From the IMG/VR virus record IMGVR_UViG_3300046674_000115, positions 1-44,860 of that record: a DNA stretch of 44,860 nucleotides. The stretch is one strand, 5' to 3'. This document shows, piece after piece, positions 7,456 through 13,568 of the stretch. The first letter of the stretch is position 1, and each line of letters starts with the position of its first letter. The translations under genes were made by a program, and so were the position numbers. The notes under the pieces were generated by a model. The model was not told where the DNA came from, did not search any database, and saw only the letters and a program-made list of their open reading frames with translations. The stretch comes from a virus.

Positions 7456-8181
7456 TTGACCACCACTAACCGCGAAGCGTCCATCAGCAAAACGCTGACG
7501 TACGAAGGCGGATACACGAACCACCCCAAAGACCCCGGGGGCGCTACAAATTGGGGTATTACCATTGCCGACGCAAGAATGTATTGGAAGTATGACGCTT
7601 CCCCCTCGGACGTTAAGGCCATGCCTAAGTCCGTTGCTATCGACATCTACCGCTCAAAGTATTGGGCGAAGATGGACTGTGACAACCGCCCGGCTGGCGT
7701 TGACCTCGTAGAGTTCGACTTCGGTGTGAACTCAGGTGTCTCGCGTTCCCTTAAGTATCGCGCTGCGATGCCTAAGCTGGAGCCCGTGGCCTACGTCAAG
7801 GAGTTCTGCAAGCGCCGCCTAAGCTTCCTGAAGTCCCTGAAGACCTTCGTCACCTTTGGCAAGGGCTGGACCCGCCGCGTTATTGACGTGGAAGTCACTG
7901 GTGTCACCATGGCCACCAAGGCCGCTGGGAAACCTGTGGCTCCCGTACTCCAAGCGGAAGCCAAGGAAGCCAAGACGTCGGGCCATAAGAACGCCACGGG
8001 TGCCGTTGGTGCCAGTGTCGCGCCGACGATCCCAGACATCTCCGGTGTCGATCCATCGACCAAAGCTGGCCTGATCTTCATTGGCGTGATCGCCTTGGGC
8101 GTGGCCGCTTACTTCATTCACAAGGCTTGCGTGAACTACCTGCGCAGCTCTGCGTACACGGCAGCCGTCAAGGCCGTATAA
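7456..8181 (+). CDS. Endolysin, GH108 muramidase with C-terminal membrane anchor
   Basis: The product is 241 residues. The Glu-Gly-Gly-Tyr motif (catalytic Glu17) followed by Asp-Pro-Gly-Gly-Ala-Thr-Asn-Trp-Gly-Ile-Thr is the signature of glycosyl hydrolase family 108, which cleaves peptidoglycan glycan strands. Residues about 75-155 fit the usual peptidoglycan-binding half. Unusually, an Ala/Lys-rich linker (about 155-205) then leads to a hydrophobic segment near residues 207-226 (Ile-Phe-Ile-Gly-Val-Ile-Ala-Leu-Gly). TTG at 7456 is used, with AAGGAC upstream. It overlaps the next gene (TAATG), and with the next three genes it forms a lysis cassette. Confidence 0.88.
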   Translation: MTTTNREASISKTLTYEGGYTNHPKDPGGATNWGITIADARMYWKYDASPSDVKAMPKSVAIDIYRSKYWAKMDCDNRPAGVDLVEFDFGVNSGVSRSLKYRAAMPKLEPVAYVKEFCKRRLSFLKSLKTFVTFGKGWTRRVIDVEVTGVTMATKAAGKPVAPVLQAEAKEAKTSGHKNATGAVGASVAPTIPDISGVDPSTKAGLIFIGVIALGVAAYFIHKACVNYLRSSAYTAAVKAV

Positions 8182-8405
8182 TGTTCGAAACTATCAAGGG
8201 CTACATAAGCCGCCTACGGGTGCGCCTTGGCGCGCTCGCTGTGGTGTTCCTAGCCGCTCTCCCTGACATCCTCGACGCGCTCGGCGTGATCGACCTGAAG
8301 GCCGTCCTAGGCCCGTGGATCGGTGAGCAGAAGGCCACCATGGTCCTCATCGCGCTCGCCTTCATGAAACCTATGCTTCACATGGCCCCCAAGGAACACG
8401 ACTGA
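8181..8405 (+). CDS. Small membrane protein of the lysis cassette
   Basis: The product is 74 residues, starting at ATG 8181 in a TAATG overlap with the endolysin stop. Two hydrophobic stretches are visible (Leu-Gly-Ala-Leu-Ala-Val-Val-Phe-Leu-Ala-Ala-Leu and Ala-Thr-Met-Val-Leu-Ile-Ala-Leu-Ala-Phe-Met). Similar small proteins occur next to endolysins in many phages of Gram-negative hosts. It may be a holin or antiholin component, but no specific family was recognised. Confidence 0.75.
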   Translation: MFETIKGYISRLRVRLGALAVVFLAALPDILDALGVIDLKAVLGPWIGEQKATMVLIALAFMKPMLHMAPKEHD

Positions 8406-8833
8406 TGCTGGCGTTTGCCCTCAGCCTCCTAGGGGGCCTCCCGGCGCTCCTAAAGGAGTGGCTGGGCTACAAGTCAAAGCAGGTTGATGCTGCTGTGGAC
8501 ACCACGCGTATCCGCACTGAGGGCGCTCGTGACGTCACTACGGCCTCCATCACGGGGACCGTAGAGACCACGAAGGTTCTGGCAGACGTCCAGAAGACCG
8601 CCATGAATCATCCGGTCTACTGGTGGGCTTGGGGAGCCTTTGTGTTCCCTGTGGCCATGTATCACGGCTGCATCTTCTGGGTCTCGACGTTCCCCGGGCT
8701 CGGCTGGGCAATCCAGCGGGTTCCTCAGGCACAGGAAGACTTCGCACATCTCATCGTGCTCTCCATGTTCGGTCTGCACGGCTCTCTCACTGTCATCGAC
8801 CGTATAGCGTCCGCATGGACAAAGAAGACGTAA
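8405..8833 (+). CDS. Putative holin, GTA 3TM-like
   Basis: The product is 142 residues. It has a short hydrophobic N-terminus, a charged amphipathic helix (residues about 20-60, Thr/Val/Asp/Lys-rich), then two membrane segments around Trp-Trp-Ala-Trp-Gly-Ala-Phe-Val-Phe-Pro and Leu-Ile-Val-Leu-Ser-Met-Phe-Gly-Leu-His-Gly. This matches the layout of the 3TM holin family of gene transfer agents and many alphaproteobacterial phages. Holins permeabilise the inner membrane to release or activate the endolysin. The ATG overlaps the previous stop (TGATG), so expression is coupled to the cassette. Confidence 0.7.
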   Translation: MLAFALSLLGGLPALLKEWLGYKSKQVDAAVDTTRIRTEGARDVTTASITGTVETTKVLADVQKTAMNHPVYWWAWGAFVFPVAMYHGCIFWVSTFPGLGWAIQRVPQAQEDFAHLIVLSMFGLHGSLTVIDRIASAWTKKT

Positions 8834-9012
8834 TGGAAACCGTAACGACTGCTGGCGCTGGTGCAGCCGTAGTGAGCCCTTGGTGGCTCTCAGCTCTCAC
8901 ACACGGCAGCGAAGCCGCAACGTGGGCACTCCCAATCCTAGGCTGTTCCTGGTTGGTTATGCAGATGTATTTCAAGATTAAGAAGGAGCGCAAAGCTGCT
9001 CCCGACGACTAA
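8833..9012 (+). CDS. Small single-TM holin-like protein, last gene of the late operon
   Basis: The product is 59 residues, starting at ATG 8833 in a TAATG overlap. It has one membrane segment (Ala-Leu-Pro-Ile-Leu-Gly-Cys-Ser-Trp-Leu-Val-Met-Gln-Met-Tyr) followed by a strongly basic tail (Lys-Ile-Lys-Lys-Glu-Arg-Lys). Small phage proteins with one TM and a charged C-terminus at this position are often holins of class II or III. A longer frame upstream (from 8623) overlaps the 3TM gene completely and is rejected. A terminator follows three bases later. Confidence 0.75.
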   Translation: METVTTAGAGAAVVSPWWLSALTHGSEAATWALPILGCSWLVMQMYFKIKKERKAAPDD

Positions 9013-9014
9013 AC

Positions 9015-9059
9015 AAAAACCCCCAGATATCTCTACGGAGACGTCTGGGGGTTTTTTTT
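9015..9059. terminator. Bidirectional intrinsic terminator between converging operons
   Basis: CCCCCAGA (9020-9027) pairs with TCTGGGGG (9044-9051). An inner stem TCTC/GAGA is capped by a C(TACG)G loop, which as RNA is the very stable UNCG-type tetraloop. The stem is flanked by AAAAA (9015-9019) and TTTTTTTT (9052-9059), so it has a U-tract for transcripts from either side. It stands exactly where the plus-strand late operon and the minus-strand early/replication operon meet. Confidence 0.93.
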
Positions 9060-9147
9060 CGATTATGCAGCGCGTGACCACTGGTCAGCCATGGCGTCCG
9101 CTGTATTCACAGCCAACGAGGACCCGCAGAGGGGTCTTGGTGATGTA
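9060..9147. other. Short intergenic stretch with two palindromes
   Basis: No gene is seen. TGACCA-C-TGGTCA (9075-9087) is a perfect palindrome with a one-base centre, and GACCC (9121-9125) pairs with GGGTC (9132-9136) around a six-base loop. These lie just past the ligase stop on the minus strand and could form mRNA 3' structures before the main terminator. Confidence 0.5.
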
Positions 9148-9810
9148 TTATTTGTCGATACGCACGTGAAGAAAACGAGGGTGCCGAAACTTGCCGTCGT
9201 CGGTTAGCTTCATGCACTCGACTTCAATTACCTTGGCGGGAGCCCAACGCGTTACATGGTAGCGATTACGCCACCACAGCTCCCGGTCTTCGTCAGTGAA
9301 GCCTGTGCCCACGTCTCCCATCGGGGTTACGAGGTATCCCATACGCCCTTTGTGTTTCCCTGCTCCCTCGATCACGTCTAGCACAGGGACATCGTAGGTT
9401 TCGATGGGTTTGATTTTGATCCACTTGTCACCCTGCCGAAGGATGAGGCCTTCGTTTCCCTTGGCTACCTGAGACCGCATGAGCGTGAGGATCACGTCAG
9501 TTGTCGGGTCAGTTAGGTCAGGGAGACGCAGGCGCTCATCCAACGGAGAGAGCGAGAAGAGTTGGTCAGGTGAAATCGGACGGTCCTTGGTCTTCGCGCG
9601 CACCTTCTGAATGGTGCTCTTGAAGTCGCCGCAGTAAACCTCGCAGTCTACACGTCCATCAAATGGCGGTAGGTTATAGAGAGGTTTGTCAGCGCGGCTC
9701 AGCCAGCAGTTGGCATCGGCGTTCCAGAGAGCGCGCACGCCATCAACTTTGATGGTGCATTCCCAGACGCCTTTGAGGTCCTTACCGTTCCACGACTTGG
9801 CTTTGATCAT
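9148..9810 (-). CDS. ATP-dependent DNA ligase, compact
   Basis: The product is 220 residues and seals nicks during replication. Motif I is Thr-Ile-Lys-Val-Asp-Gly-Val-Arg with the adenylated Lys21. Asp-Cys-Glu (motif III), Glu-Gly-Leu-Ile (motif IV) and Trp-Ile-Lys-Ile-Lys (motif V) follow. The last 75 residues (Gly-Lys-His-Lys-Gly-Arg-Met-Gly and Val-Gly-Thr-Gly-Phe-Thr-Asp-Glu) are a typical OB-fold domain. T7 ligase has 359 residues, so the adenylation domain here is much reduced although the main motifs are present. It is the last gene of the minus-strand convoy and overlaps its neighbour (ATGA). Confidence 0.88.
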   Translation of the reverse strand: MIKAKSWNGKDLKGVWECTIKVDGVRALWNADANCWLSRADKPLYNLPPFDGRVDCEVYCGDFKSTIQKVRAKTKDRPISPDQLFSLSPLDERLRLPDLTDPTTDVILTLMRSQVAKGNEGLILRQGDKWIKIKPIETYDVPVLDVIEGAGKHKGRMGYLVTPMGDVGTGFTDEDRELWWRNRYHVTRWAPAKVIEVECMKLTDDGKFRHPRFLHVRIDK

Positions 9811-10454
9811 ACGGCCAGTGGTGCCAAAGGATCGTTGCGTTCAGTCTCACGCTCGGTGTAGGTCCAGCCGGGAGCGAGGTTGTAGTTCACTGAATTGCCG
9901 GACAGCAAATACTTCTTGTCCGACACAGAGACCTTCACGAAGGTCCTCATGCCCGGAGTGTCGCACGCACCAACACGGTGAAGCACGTGTTCATCCAAGC
10001 GTAGCAAAGTCTTCACAGGATACGTGACCTGATACTGGTGAGCCTGCGTGGCCCACTCGTCCATCAGAGGCATCGAGACCTTGTGGTCCGCTGGAAACTC
10101 TACGGGCTTAGGAGGGACCCAGAAGATTGTTGGGTTACGGTCAGCCCATACGTAGTTCAGGTCGTCGCTCATGTAACCGTCTGCGTGCCAGCCCGGGCGA
10201 TTGCCGGGAGCCTCAGGGGTCACGAAGAGCGTTTTGGCCGTCAGGTATACGTAGCTGGCAACCCACTTCTTCTCAGAGATATCCTGCCGCACCTTCTCAA
10301 CGATAGGAGAGAACTGCTTCAGGTTCGACGGCAGCACCAAGCGCCGTGAGGCTGCAAGCTTGATGGGACAGTAAAGCCAAGCCATCATTTCCTTGGGGTT
10401 CAGATCGACTACCCCAAGGTCCTTAGGTGCGTCACCACACAGGATTGTCTTCAT
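9807..10454 (-). CDS. Unknown protein with 2OG-Fe(II) oxygenase-like signature
   Basis: The product is 215 residues from ATG 10454; a longer TTG frame from 10487 overlaps the upstream gene more. The segment Arg-Pro-Gly-Trp-His-Ala-Asp-Gly-Tyr gives a His90-x-Asp92 pair. Asp-Glu-His-Val-Leu-His159 and Gly-Met-Arg170 follow. This HxD...H...R order and the roughly 11-residue His-to-Arg spacing match the iron- and 2-oxoglutarate-binding residues of double-stranded beta-helix dioxygenases. Phage members of that fold can modify nucleotides, nucleic acids or proteins. The family is not identified, so this is a motif-level inference. Confidence 0.65.
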   Translation of the reverse strand: MKTILCGDAPKDLGVVDLNPKEMMAWLYCPIKLAASRRLVLPSNLKQFSPIVEKVRQDISEKKWVASYVYLTAKTLFVTPEAPGNRPGWHADGYMSDDLNYVWADRNPTIFWVPPKPVEFPADHKVSMPLMDEWATQAHQYQVTYPVKTLLRLDEHVLHRVGACDTPGMRTFVKVSVSDKKYLLSGNSVNYNLAPGWTYTERETERNDPLAPLAV

Positions 10455-10776
10455 CAGCATCCATTTCTTCAAAAATGTAGAGCCCAAGCTCCTGCTGAAT
10501 GAAGATTTTGCAGAAGCCGATGTACTTCAACGCAACACCGTCGGGAGCCTTGGCTCCGCATTTGATCGCGCGGAAGCGACGTGTCTCCAGTTCAGCGTTG
10601 GTGTCCACCAGCGCCCAGAGCCAGAACATGCCACCTTGGTCATCCACGCGGATGATTTGGGCTCCCTTGGGGAGCTTCATGGTGAACTGTTCGAGCACGG
10701 GCATCTGGTACTTCCAGATCACGCGGCCTGTGTTCTCCGACATGCGGGGACCACGGACCTTCTCATCCCACTCCAT
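10432..10776 (-). CDS. Conserved phage protein, DUF7352-like
   Basis: The product is 114 residues. The core Ile-Trp-Lys-Tyr-Gln-Met-Pro-Val, Met-Lys-Leu-Pro-Lys-Gly-Ala-Gln, and Trp-Leu-Trp-Ala-Leu-Val is a small beta-strand domain that I recognise as common in phages (DUF7352 type); no biochemical role is known. ATG 10776 overlaps the previous stop (TAATG). A second in-frame ATG 11 codons later is possible. The last 23 bases overlap the next gene. Confidence 0.8.
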   Translation of the reverse strand: MEWDEKVRGPRMSENTGRVIWKYQMPVLEQFTMKLPKGAQIIRVDDQGGMFWLWALVDTNAELETRRFRAIKCGAKAPDGVALKYIGFCKIFIQQELGLYIFEEMDADEDNPVW

Positions 10777-11060
10777 TAGAGCTGCTTCGGCTTCTTGCGT
10801 TGCTCAGGCTTCTTCTCGCTGAGCTTGTCGAGCAACGGCGTAGGCTGTGGCGTCAGCGAAGCATTTGGTATGTCATCCACATCATAGGGAACGCTTCGGG
10901 TTACCTGAGCGCCGATGGAAGCCAGCAGTTCCTCGATACGCAACAAGGCGTCCAAGGTCTGCTCAGGGATCGTGCGGATATGGTTGGCAACCTGATCCCG
11001 CTTGCGGTCCTGAAGCGCGACCGAAAGCTCGTCGATGTGGTTCGTTAGTTCTTCAGACAC
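10776..11060 (-). CDS. Hypothetical small helical protein
   Basis: The product is 94 residues and no family is recognised. The N-terminal 50 residues form acidic and basic helices with a Leu pattern suggesting a coiled coil (Thr-Leu-Asp-Ala-Leu-Leu-Arg-Ile-Glu-Glu-Leu). The C-terminus is Pro- and Lys-rich and probably disordered. It overlaps the 31-codon membrane ORF upstream by 16 bases. Confidence 0.7.
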   Translation of the reverse strand: MSEELTNHIDELSVALQDRKRDQVANHIRTIPEQTLDALLRIEELLASIGAQVTRSVPYDVDDIPNASLTPQPTPLLDKLSEKKPEQRKKPKQL

Positions 11061-11140
11061 AGGATGAAGTCCTTCAGTGTGTATTCGTAGATGACGATGG
11101 CTAGGATCACGCCGCAGACGAAGGCAATGTCAGCAGGCAT
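11045..11140 (-). CDS. 31-residue membrane microprotein
   Basis: ATG 11140 overlaps the upstream stop (TAATG). The product has one hydrophobic segment (Ile-Ala-Phe-Val-Cys-Gly-Val-Ile-Leu-Ala-Ile-Val-Ile) and a short charged tail. The position fills an otherwise unexplained gap in a fully overlapping operon, which supports expression. The function is unknown. Confidence 0.5.
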   Translation of the reverse strand: MPADIAFVCGVILAIVIYEYTLKDFILCLKN

Positions 11141-11313
11141 TAGTCTTCATCCTCCTCGCCAAGAATCTCCCGGGCGTGGCTGTAGCCTTCCCAATTATCG
11201 ACACCAGCCGCTTCAAGAGCGTCGAGCCAACGAAGGCGTTCCTGCATGTCGTCGAACTCACGGGAGGTCAGGATGACGTGAGGGTCACCTTGGATGTTTA
11301 CGTTGTTACTCAT
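11140..11313 (-). CDS. Hypothetical 57-residue acidic protein
   Basis: ATG 11313 overlaps the stop of the HslV-like gene (ATGA). The sequence has Ser-Arg-Glu-Phe-Asp-Asp-Met-Gln-Glu-Arg-Leu-Arg-Trp-Leu-Asp-Ala-Leu-Glu-Ala-Ala and ends in Glu-Glu-Asp-Glu-Asp. The Leu-Arg-Trp-Leu-Asp-Ala-Leu-Glu-Ala-Ala-Gly-Val-Asp pattern is one I have seen in small phage proteins of unknown function. Its stop overlaps the next start. Confidence 0.65.
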   Translation of the reverse strand: MSNNVNIQGDPHVILTSREFDDMQERLRWLDALEAAGVDNWEGYSHAREILGEEDED

Positions 11314-11735
11314 GGCTTAAGCCTTTCGGTTAGAACGCGACCGCCACTGCCGGTGTCACGACGCGCTGCTATACGCACTGCTTCTGTTGCTGAGGCTCCA
11401 GCGTCCATCGCGCCAAGGGCGATCAGGGACCCAGAACCAAGGGCGTAATGGGGCTGCTTAAGCTCCATCCAGGTATTCTCTTCGAACAGCGAAACCTTGC
11501 CGCTCCATGTGATGACGATGGCGTTGACGTCCAGCTTGAGGTCTGGGAGTTCGTCAGGGTTGTCACGAAGGGCCTTGAGGAGACGCTTGGAGCCAGCAAG
11601 GCTCCCAGCCCAACCTACAAGACGTCCGTCGCGTAGCCTGTGGACCTTGCGCTGCTTATCGGTGATGACGGTGCCATCCTCGGTAATGCGTCCGTCTCCT
11701 GCCAGCTCACCGTCCTTGTAGGCGATGGTGGTCAT
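11310..11735 (-). CDS. HslV-like proteasome-family peptidase
   Basis: The product is 141 residues. After removal of Met the N-terminus is Thr-Thr-Ile-Ala-Tyr-Lys-Asp-Gly, as in HslV, where Thr1 is the nucleophile. Ala-Gly-Asp-Gly (Asp equivalent to HslV Asp17), Lys-Gln-Arg-Lys-Val-His-Arg-Leu (Lys33 region), Gly-Trp-Ala-Gly-Ser and Ala-Leu-Gly-Ser-Gly-Ser (Ser124 region) line up in order. It is shorter than E. coli HslV (about 175). No HslU ATPase is encoded here, so it may use host HslU, act alone or assemble differently. Phages of several groups carry such Ntn-hydrolases, but their role is unclear. TAA of the upstream gene abuts the ATG. Confidence 0.82.
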   Translation of the reverse strand: MTTIAYKDGELAGDGRITEDGTVITDKQRKVHRLRDGRLVGWAGSLAGSKRLLKALRDNPDELPDLKLDVNAIVITWSGKVSLFEENTWMELKQPHYALGSGSLIALGAMDAGASATEAVRIAARRDTGSGGRVLTERLKP

Positions 11736-11999
11736 TTATGCTCTCAGCACCGCATGTCCCAACGCGTGGATCAGGTCGTAAACCTGCCCAAGCGTCAGCT
11801 CGATCACGTCAGCGCGTTCGTTGTTGCTCTCTTGTCGGATGATGACTGTCTCATCACGTGGGTCATCCGGGTCCCGTTTCCACCACACGTCCAAGGCAGC
11901 GCACCCGGGGAACTGGTGGCCCCCGGGCGTCTTACCTGTCTTGTCTTCTGGAACGTGGTAGGTGGTGCCGTGCTGGTCGCGACTAGCTCTGCAGGCCAT
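11736..11999 (-). CDS. Hypothetical protein, 87 residues
   Basis: No family is recognised. It has two Cys in the first half (Met-Ala-Cys-Arg, Phe-Pro-Gly-Cys-Ala-Ala), a basic-acidic centre and a C-terminal helix (Leu-Thr-Leu-Gly-Gln-Val-Tyr-Asp-Leu-Ile-His-Ala-Leu). The ATG overlaps the upstream stop (TAATG) and the TAA abuts the ATG of the HslV-like gene, so the two are probably co-translated. Confidence 0.7.
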   Translation of the reverse strand: MACRASRDQHGTTYHVPEDKTGKTPGGHQFPGCAALDVWWKRDPDDPRDETVIIRQESNNERADVIELTLGQVYDLIHALGHAVLRA

Positions 12000-12205
12000 T
12001 AGGCCAGAAGCTCCTCAATGGAGAACTCATCCGGCTCCACGTCGTGGCCATCAAACAGACGACGCACACTGTGGCCAAAAAGGTCTTCCCTACGCTGCTT
12101 ACGGAGGAACGCAATCATCTCACGCTTGACCGTAAACGCAGCAATTGGTTGCATTCCGTCGTAGTCGTCCTGGACGACAAGCCAGATACTATACGCTCGC
12201 GCCAT
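11999..12205 (-). CDS. Hypothetical protein, 68 residues
   Basis: A small mixed alpha/beta protein (Tyr-Ser-Ile-Trp-Leu-Val-Val-Gln-Asp-Asp-Tyr, then Ala-Ala-Phe-Thr-Val-Lys-Arg-Glu-Met) with an acidic C-terminus. No family is recognised. It overlaps the upstream diphosphohydrolase-like gene by 17 bases and the downstream gene by one base. Confidence 0.7.
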   Translation of the reverse strand: MARAYSIWLVVQDDYDGMQPIAAFTVKREMIAFLRKQRREDLFGHSVRRLFDGHDVEPDEFSIEELLA

Positions 12206-12785
12206 TACGCTTCGCCTTCAGGATTTCATGCAGCATACCGCTCGCATTGAACAACGTGGCGCACAGCTCGGTTTCCAAATCCTTCGTGACGGTCTCTCCC
12301 TTCACAACCTCGGTGACCGGCAGGCCGCGATGCAGCTTCCACACGGAGAAGAAGTGACGATAGAGAGACTTCATGTAGACCGGAACAGGGATGCCAAGCT
12401 GCCAGTTGTCGCTCTCACGCATGGACCCATCAGGCATCTTACGCGCCTTGTGCATGTGTTCGGCGTACCGTTCCAGCACGAGGGGCGAAAGGAAGCCTTC
12501 GAAGTCCAGCTTGTTCGCGTCGAGGTCACGGGTTGCCCCTGTGCCGAACTCACGGACAGCCTGAGGCGTCTGCGGTTGGATATCGGAGCCACGTGGGCGC
12601 GGTGTGTTGGTCACAAGTATGAAGCGGCTGCTGAAGAAGAAGCGTTCGTTACCTGTGTTGTCAATGACGTAAACGCCATCGTCATCATCAGGTCGAACGA
12701 CGGTATAGACCTTACCGTTGGTAAGAAAACATCCATCTCCATTTCCAGCGTCAACACATTTAACCTGATCGTTGGCGCTGAACAT
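12189..12785 (-). CDS. dATP/dGTP diphosphohydrolase-like protein (PF18909 type)
   Basis: The product is 198 residues. Residues about 1-55 form a small beta domain (Val-Lys-Cys-Val-Asp-Ala, Gly-Lys-Val-Tyr-Thr-Val), perhaps SH3-like. Residues about 80-190 match the phage dATP/dGTP diphosphohydrolase N-terminal family known to me: Phe-Gly-Thr-Gly-Ala-Thr-Arg-Asp, Leu-Ser-Pro-Leu-Val-Leu-Glu-Arg-Tyr-Ala-Glu, Asn-Trp-Gln-Leu-Gly-Ile-Pro, Ser-Leu-Tyr-Arg-His, and Asp-Leu-Glu-Thr-Glu-Leu-Cys-Ala-Thr-Leu-Phe-Asn. The family is all-helical and metal dependent and includes MazZ of Z-genome phages. No PurZ is visible here, so a role in nucleotide-pool control is more likely than in Z-DNA. Confidence 0.78.
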   Translation of the reverse strand: MFSANDQVKCVDAGNGDGCFLTNGKVYTVVRPDDDDGVYVIDNTGNERFFFSSRFILVTNTPRPRGSDIQPQTPQAVREFGTGATRDLDANKLDFEGFLSPLVLERYAEHMHKARKMPDGSMRESDNWQLGIPVPVYMKSLYRHFFSVWKLHRGLPVTEVVKGETVTKDLETELCATLFNASGMLHEILKAKRNGASV

Positions 12786-13147
12786 TAGTTAGTCGCTCCC
12801 AGAATAATCTTCTCCAAACTCAAAGCCTCTGCCGTGGCGACTTCGGCCTTCACGCCTTTACTGCTCTCCCAACCGGGAAGCAGGGCGATTGCCTCAGCGT
12901 CCGAACAAATCCAACCAAGATCAGCACCAAGAGCCTCACGAAGGTTGAACCCGTGCTGCTGCTCCGCAAGCTCTTCGCTGCCTGTAGGATTGTCCTTAGA
13001 GATGTCCGTACCGTGGCGCTCATTGTCCTTTTCGGCAGGACTGAACACTTCGTGTCCCTGTGCTCGCAGCTCGGCTGCTGCTGCGTGAAATGCAGGGAAG
13101 TTGAATGAGGCAATGCCGCGCATTGGGCCTGCCAAGTAAATCTTCAA
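12785..13147 (-). CDS. DUF4406 protein, nucleoside 2-deoxyribosyltransferase-like
   Basis: The product is 120 residues. It begins with Lys-Ile-Tyr-Leu-Ala-Gly-Pro-Met-Arg-Gly, continues with Phe-Asn-Phe-Pro-Ala-Phe and Gly-His-Glu-Val-Phe-Ser-Pro-Ala-Glu, and ends with Ala-Leu-Leu-Pro-Gly-Trp-Glu-Ser-Ser-Lys-Gly. These are the hallmarks of DUF4406, a Rossmann-like family related to nucleoside 2-deoxyribosyltransferases. The TTG at 13147 is the start, because the motif begins exactly there, GGAGAG lies eight bases upstream and TTGA overlaps the previous stop; a longer upstream frame lies inside the neighbour. With the diphosphohydrolase-like gene it suggests nucleotide salvage or modification. 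Confidence 0.85.
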   Translation of the reverse strand: MKIYLAGPMRGIASFNFPAFHAAAAELRAQGHEVFSPAEKDNERHGTDISKDNPTGSEELAEQQHGFNLREALGADLGWICSDAEAIALLPGWESSKGVKAEVATAEALSLEKIILGATN

Positions 13148-13353
13148 GTGAAGGTCTCTCCGGTTTCCGCGTCTATGATGCGGATAGGCTTGGCGACGAT
13201 GCTCTTCTGCACCTTCCAAGGTTTAAGGTCGCGACTGTATCGCACAGCGTTGTTGTATGAATTGGCAGCTCCGCTGCGTGACCCGTAGACCCGAAGGTAA
13301 TGCTCCCAAGGTTTACCTGTCAGCGTGTCGAACAGAATGAAACCGTCGTTCAC
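13144..13353 (-). CDS. Hypothetical protein, 69 residues
   Basis: No family is recognised. GTG start, with GTGA overlapping the Tad2-like stop. The sequence is rich in aromatic and basic residues (Trp-Glu-His-Tyr-Leu-Arg-Val-Tyr-Gly-Ser) and ends in Ile-Arg-Ile-Ile-Asp-Ala-Glu-Thr-Gly-Glu. Its stop overlaps the TTG of the DUF4406 gene. Confidence 0.7.
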   Translation of the reverse strand: MNDGFILFDTLTGKPWEHYLRVYGSRSGAANSYNNAVRYSRDLKPWKVQKSIVAKPIRIIDAETGETFT

Positions 13354-13568
13354 TTAACTTGAACCCAATCGTCAGACAGAACGGCTGTTTGCGAGTCCAA
13401 CCAAGGGACATGGTTTCCATCAACGGTGTTCATGAAGATGTAGGGTAGGGACATCTTCGAATGTTCATCAGGAACTTGCAGCTCCAAGGACATGCCTTTG
13501 CCGTTCCAACCCTCACGTGCGACGGAGTAACCCGCCTTTAGGGATTCAATAGCTCTTCCAAAATTCAC
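13350..13568 (-). CDS. Tad2-like (DUF2829) protein, candidate anti-Thoeris
   Basis: The product is 72 residues. Asn-Phe-Gly-Arg-Ala-Ile-Glu-Ser-Leu-Lys-Ala-Gly, Val-Ala-Arg-Glu-Gly-Trp-Asn-Gly-Lys-Gly-Met, Leu-Pro-Tyr-Ile-Phe-Met, Pro-Trp-Leu-Asp-Ser-Gln-Thr and Leu-Ser-Asp-Asp-Trp are the conserved features of DUF2829. Tad2 proteins of this family bind and sequester the cyclic ADP-ribose-type signal of Thoeris immunity. GTG start at 13568, with GGAG five bases upstream; it overlaps the exonuclease gene by 23 bases. Not every DUF2829 protein is a proven sponge, so activity is an inference. Confidence 0.85.
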   Translation of the reverse strand: MNFGRAIESLKAGYSVAREGWNGKGMSLELQVPDEHSKMSLPYIFMNTVDGNHVPWLDSQTAVLSDDWVQVK

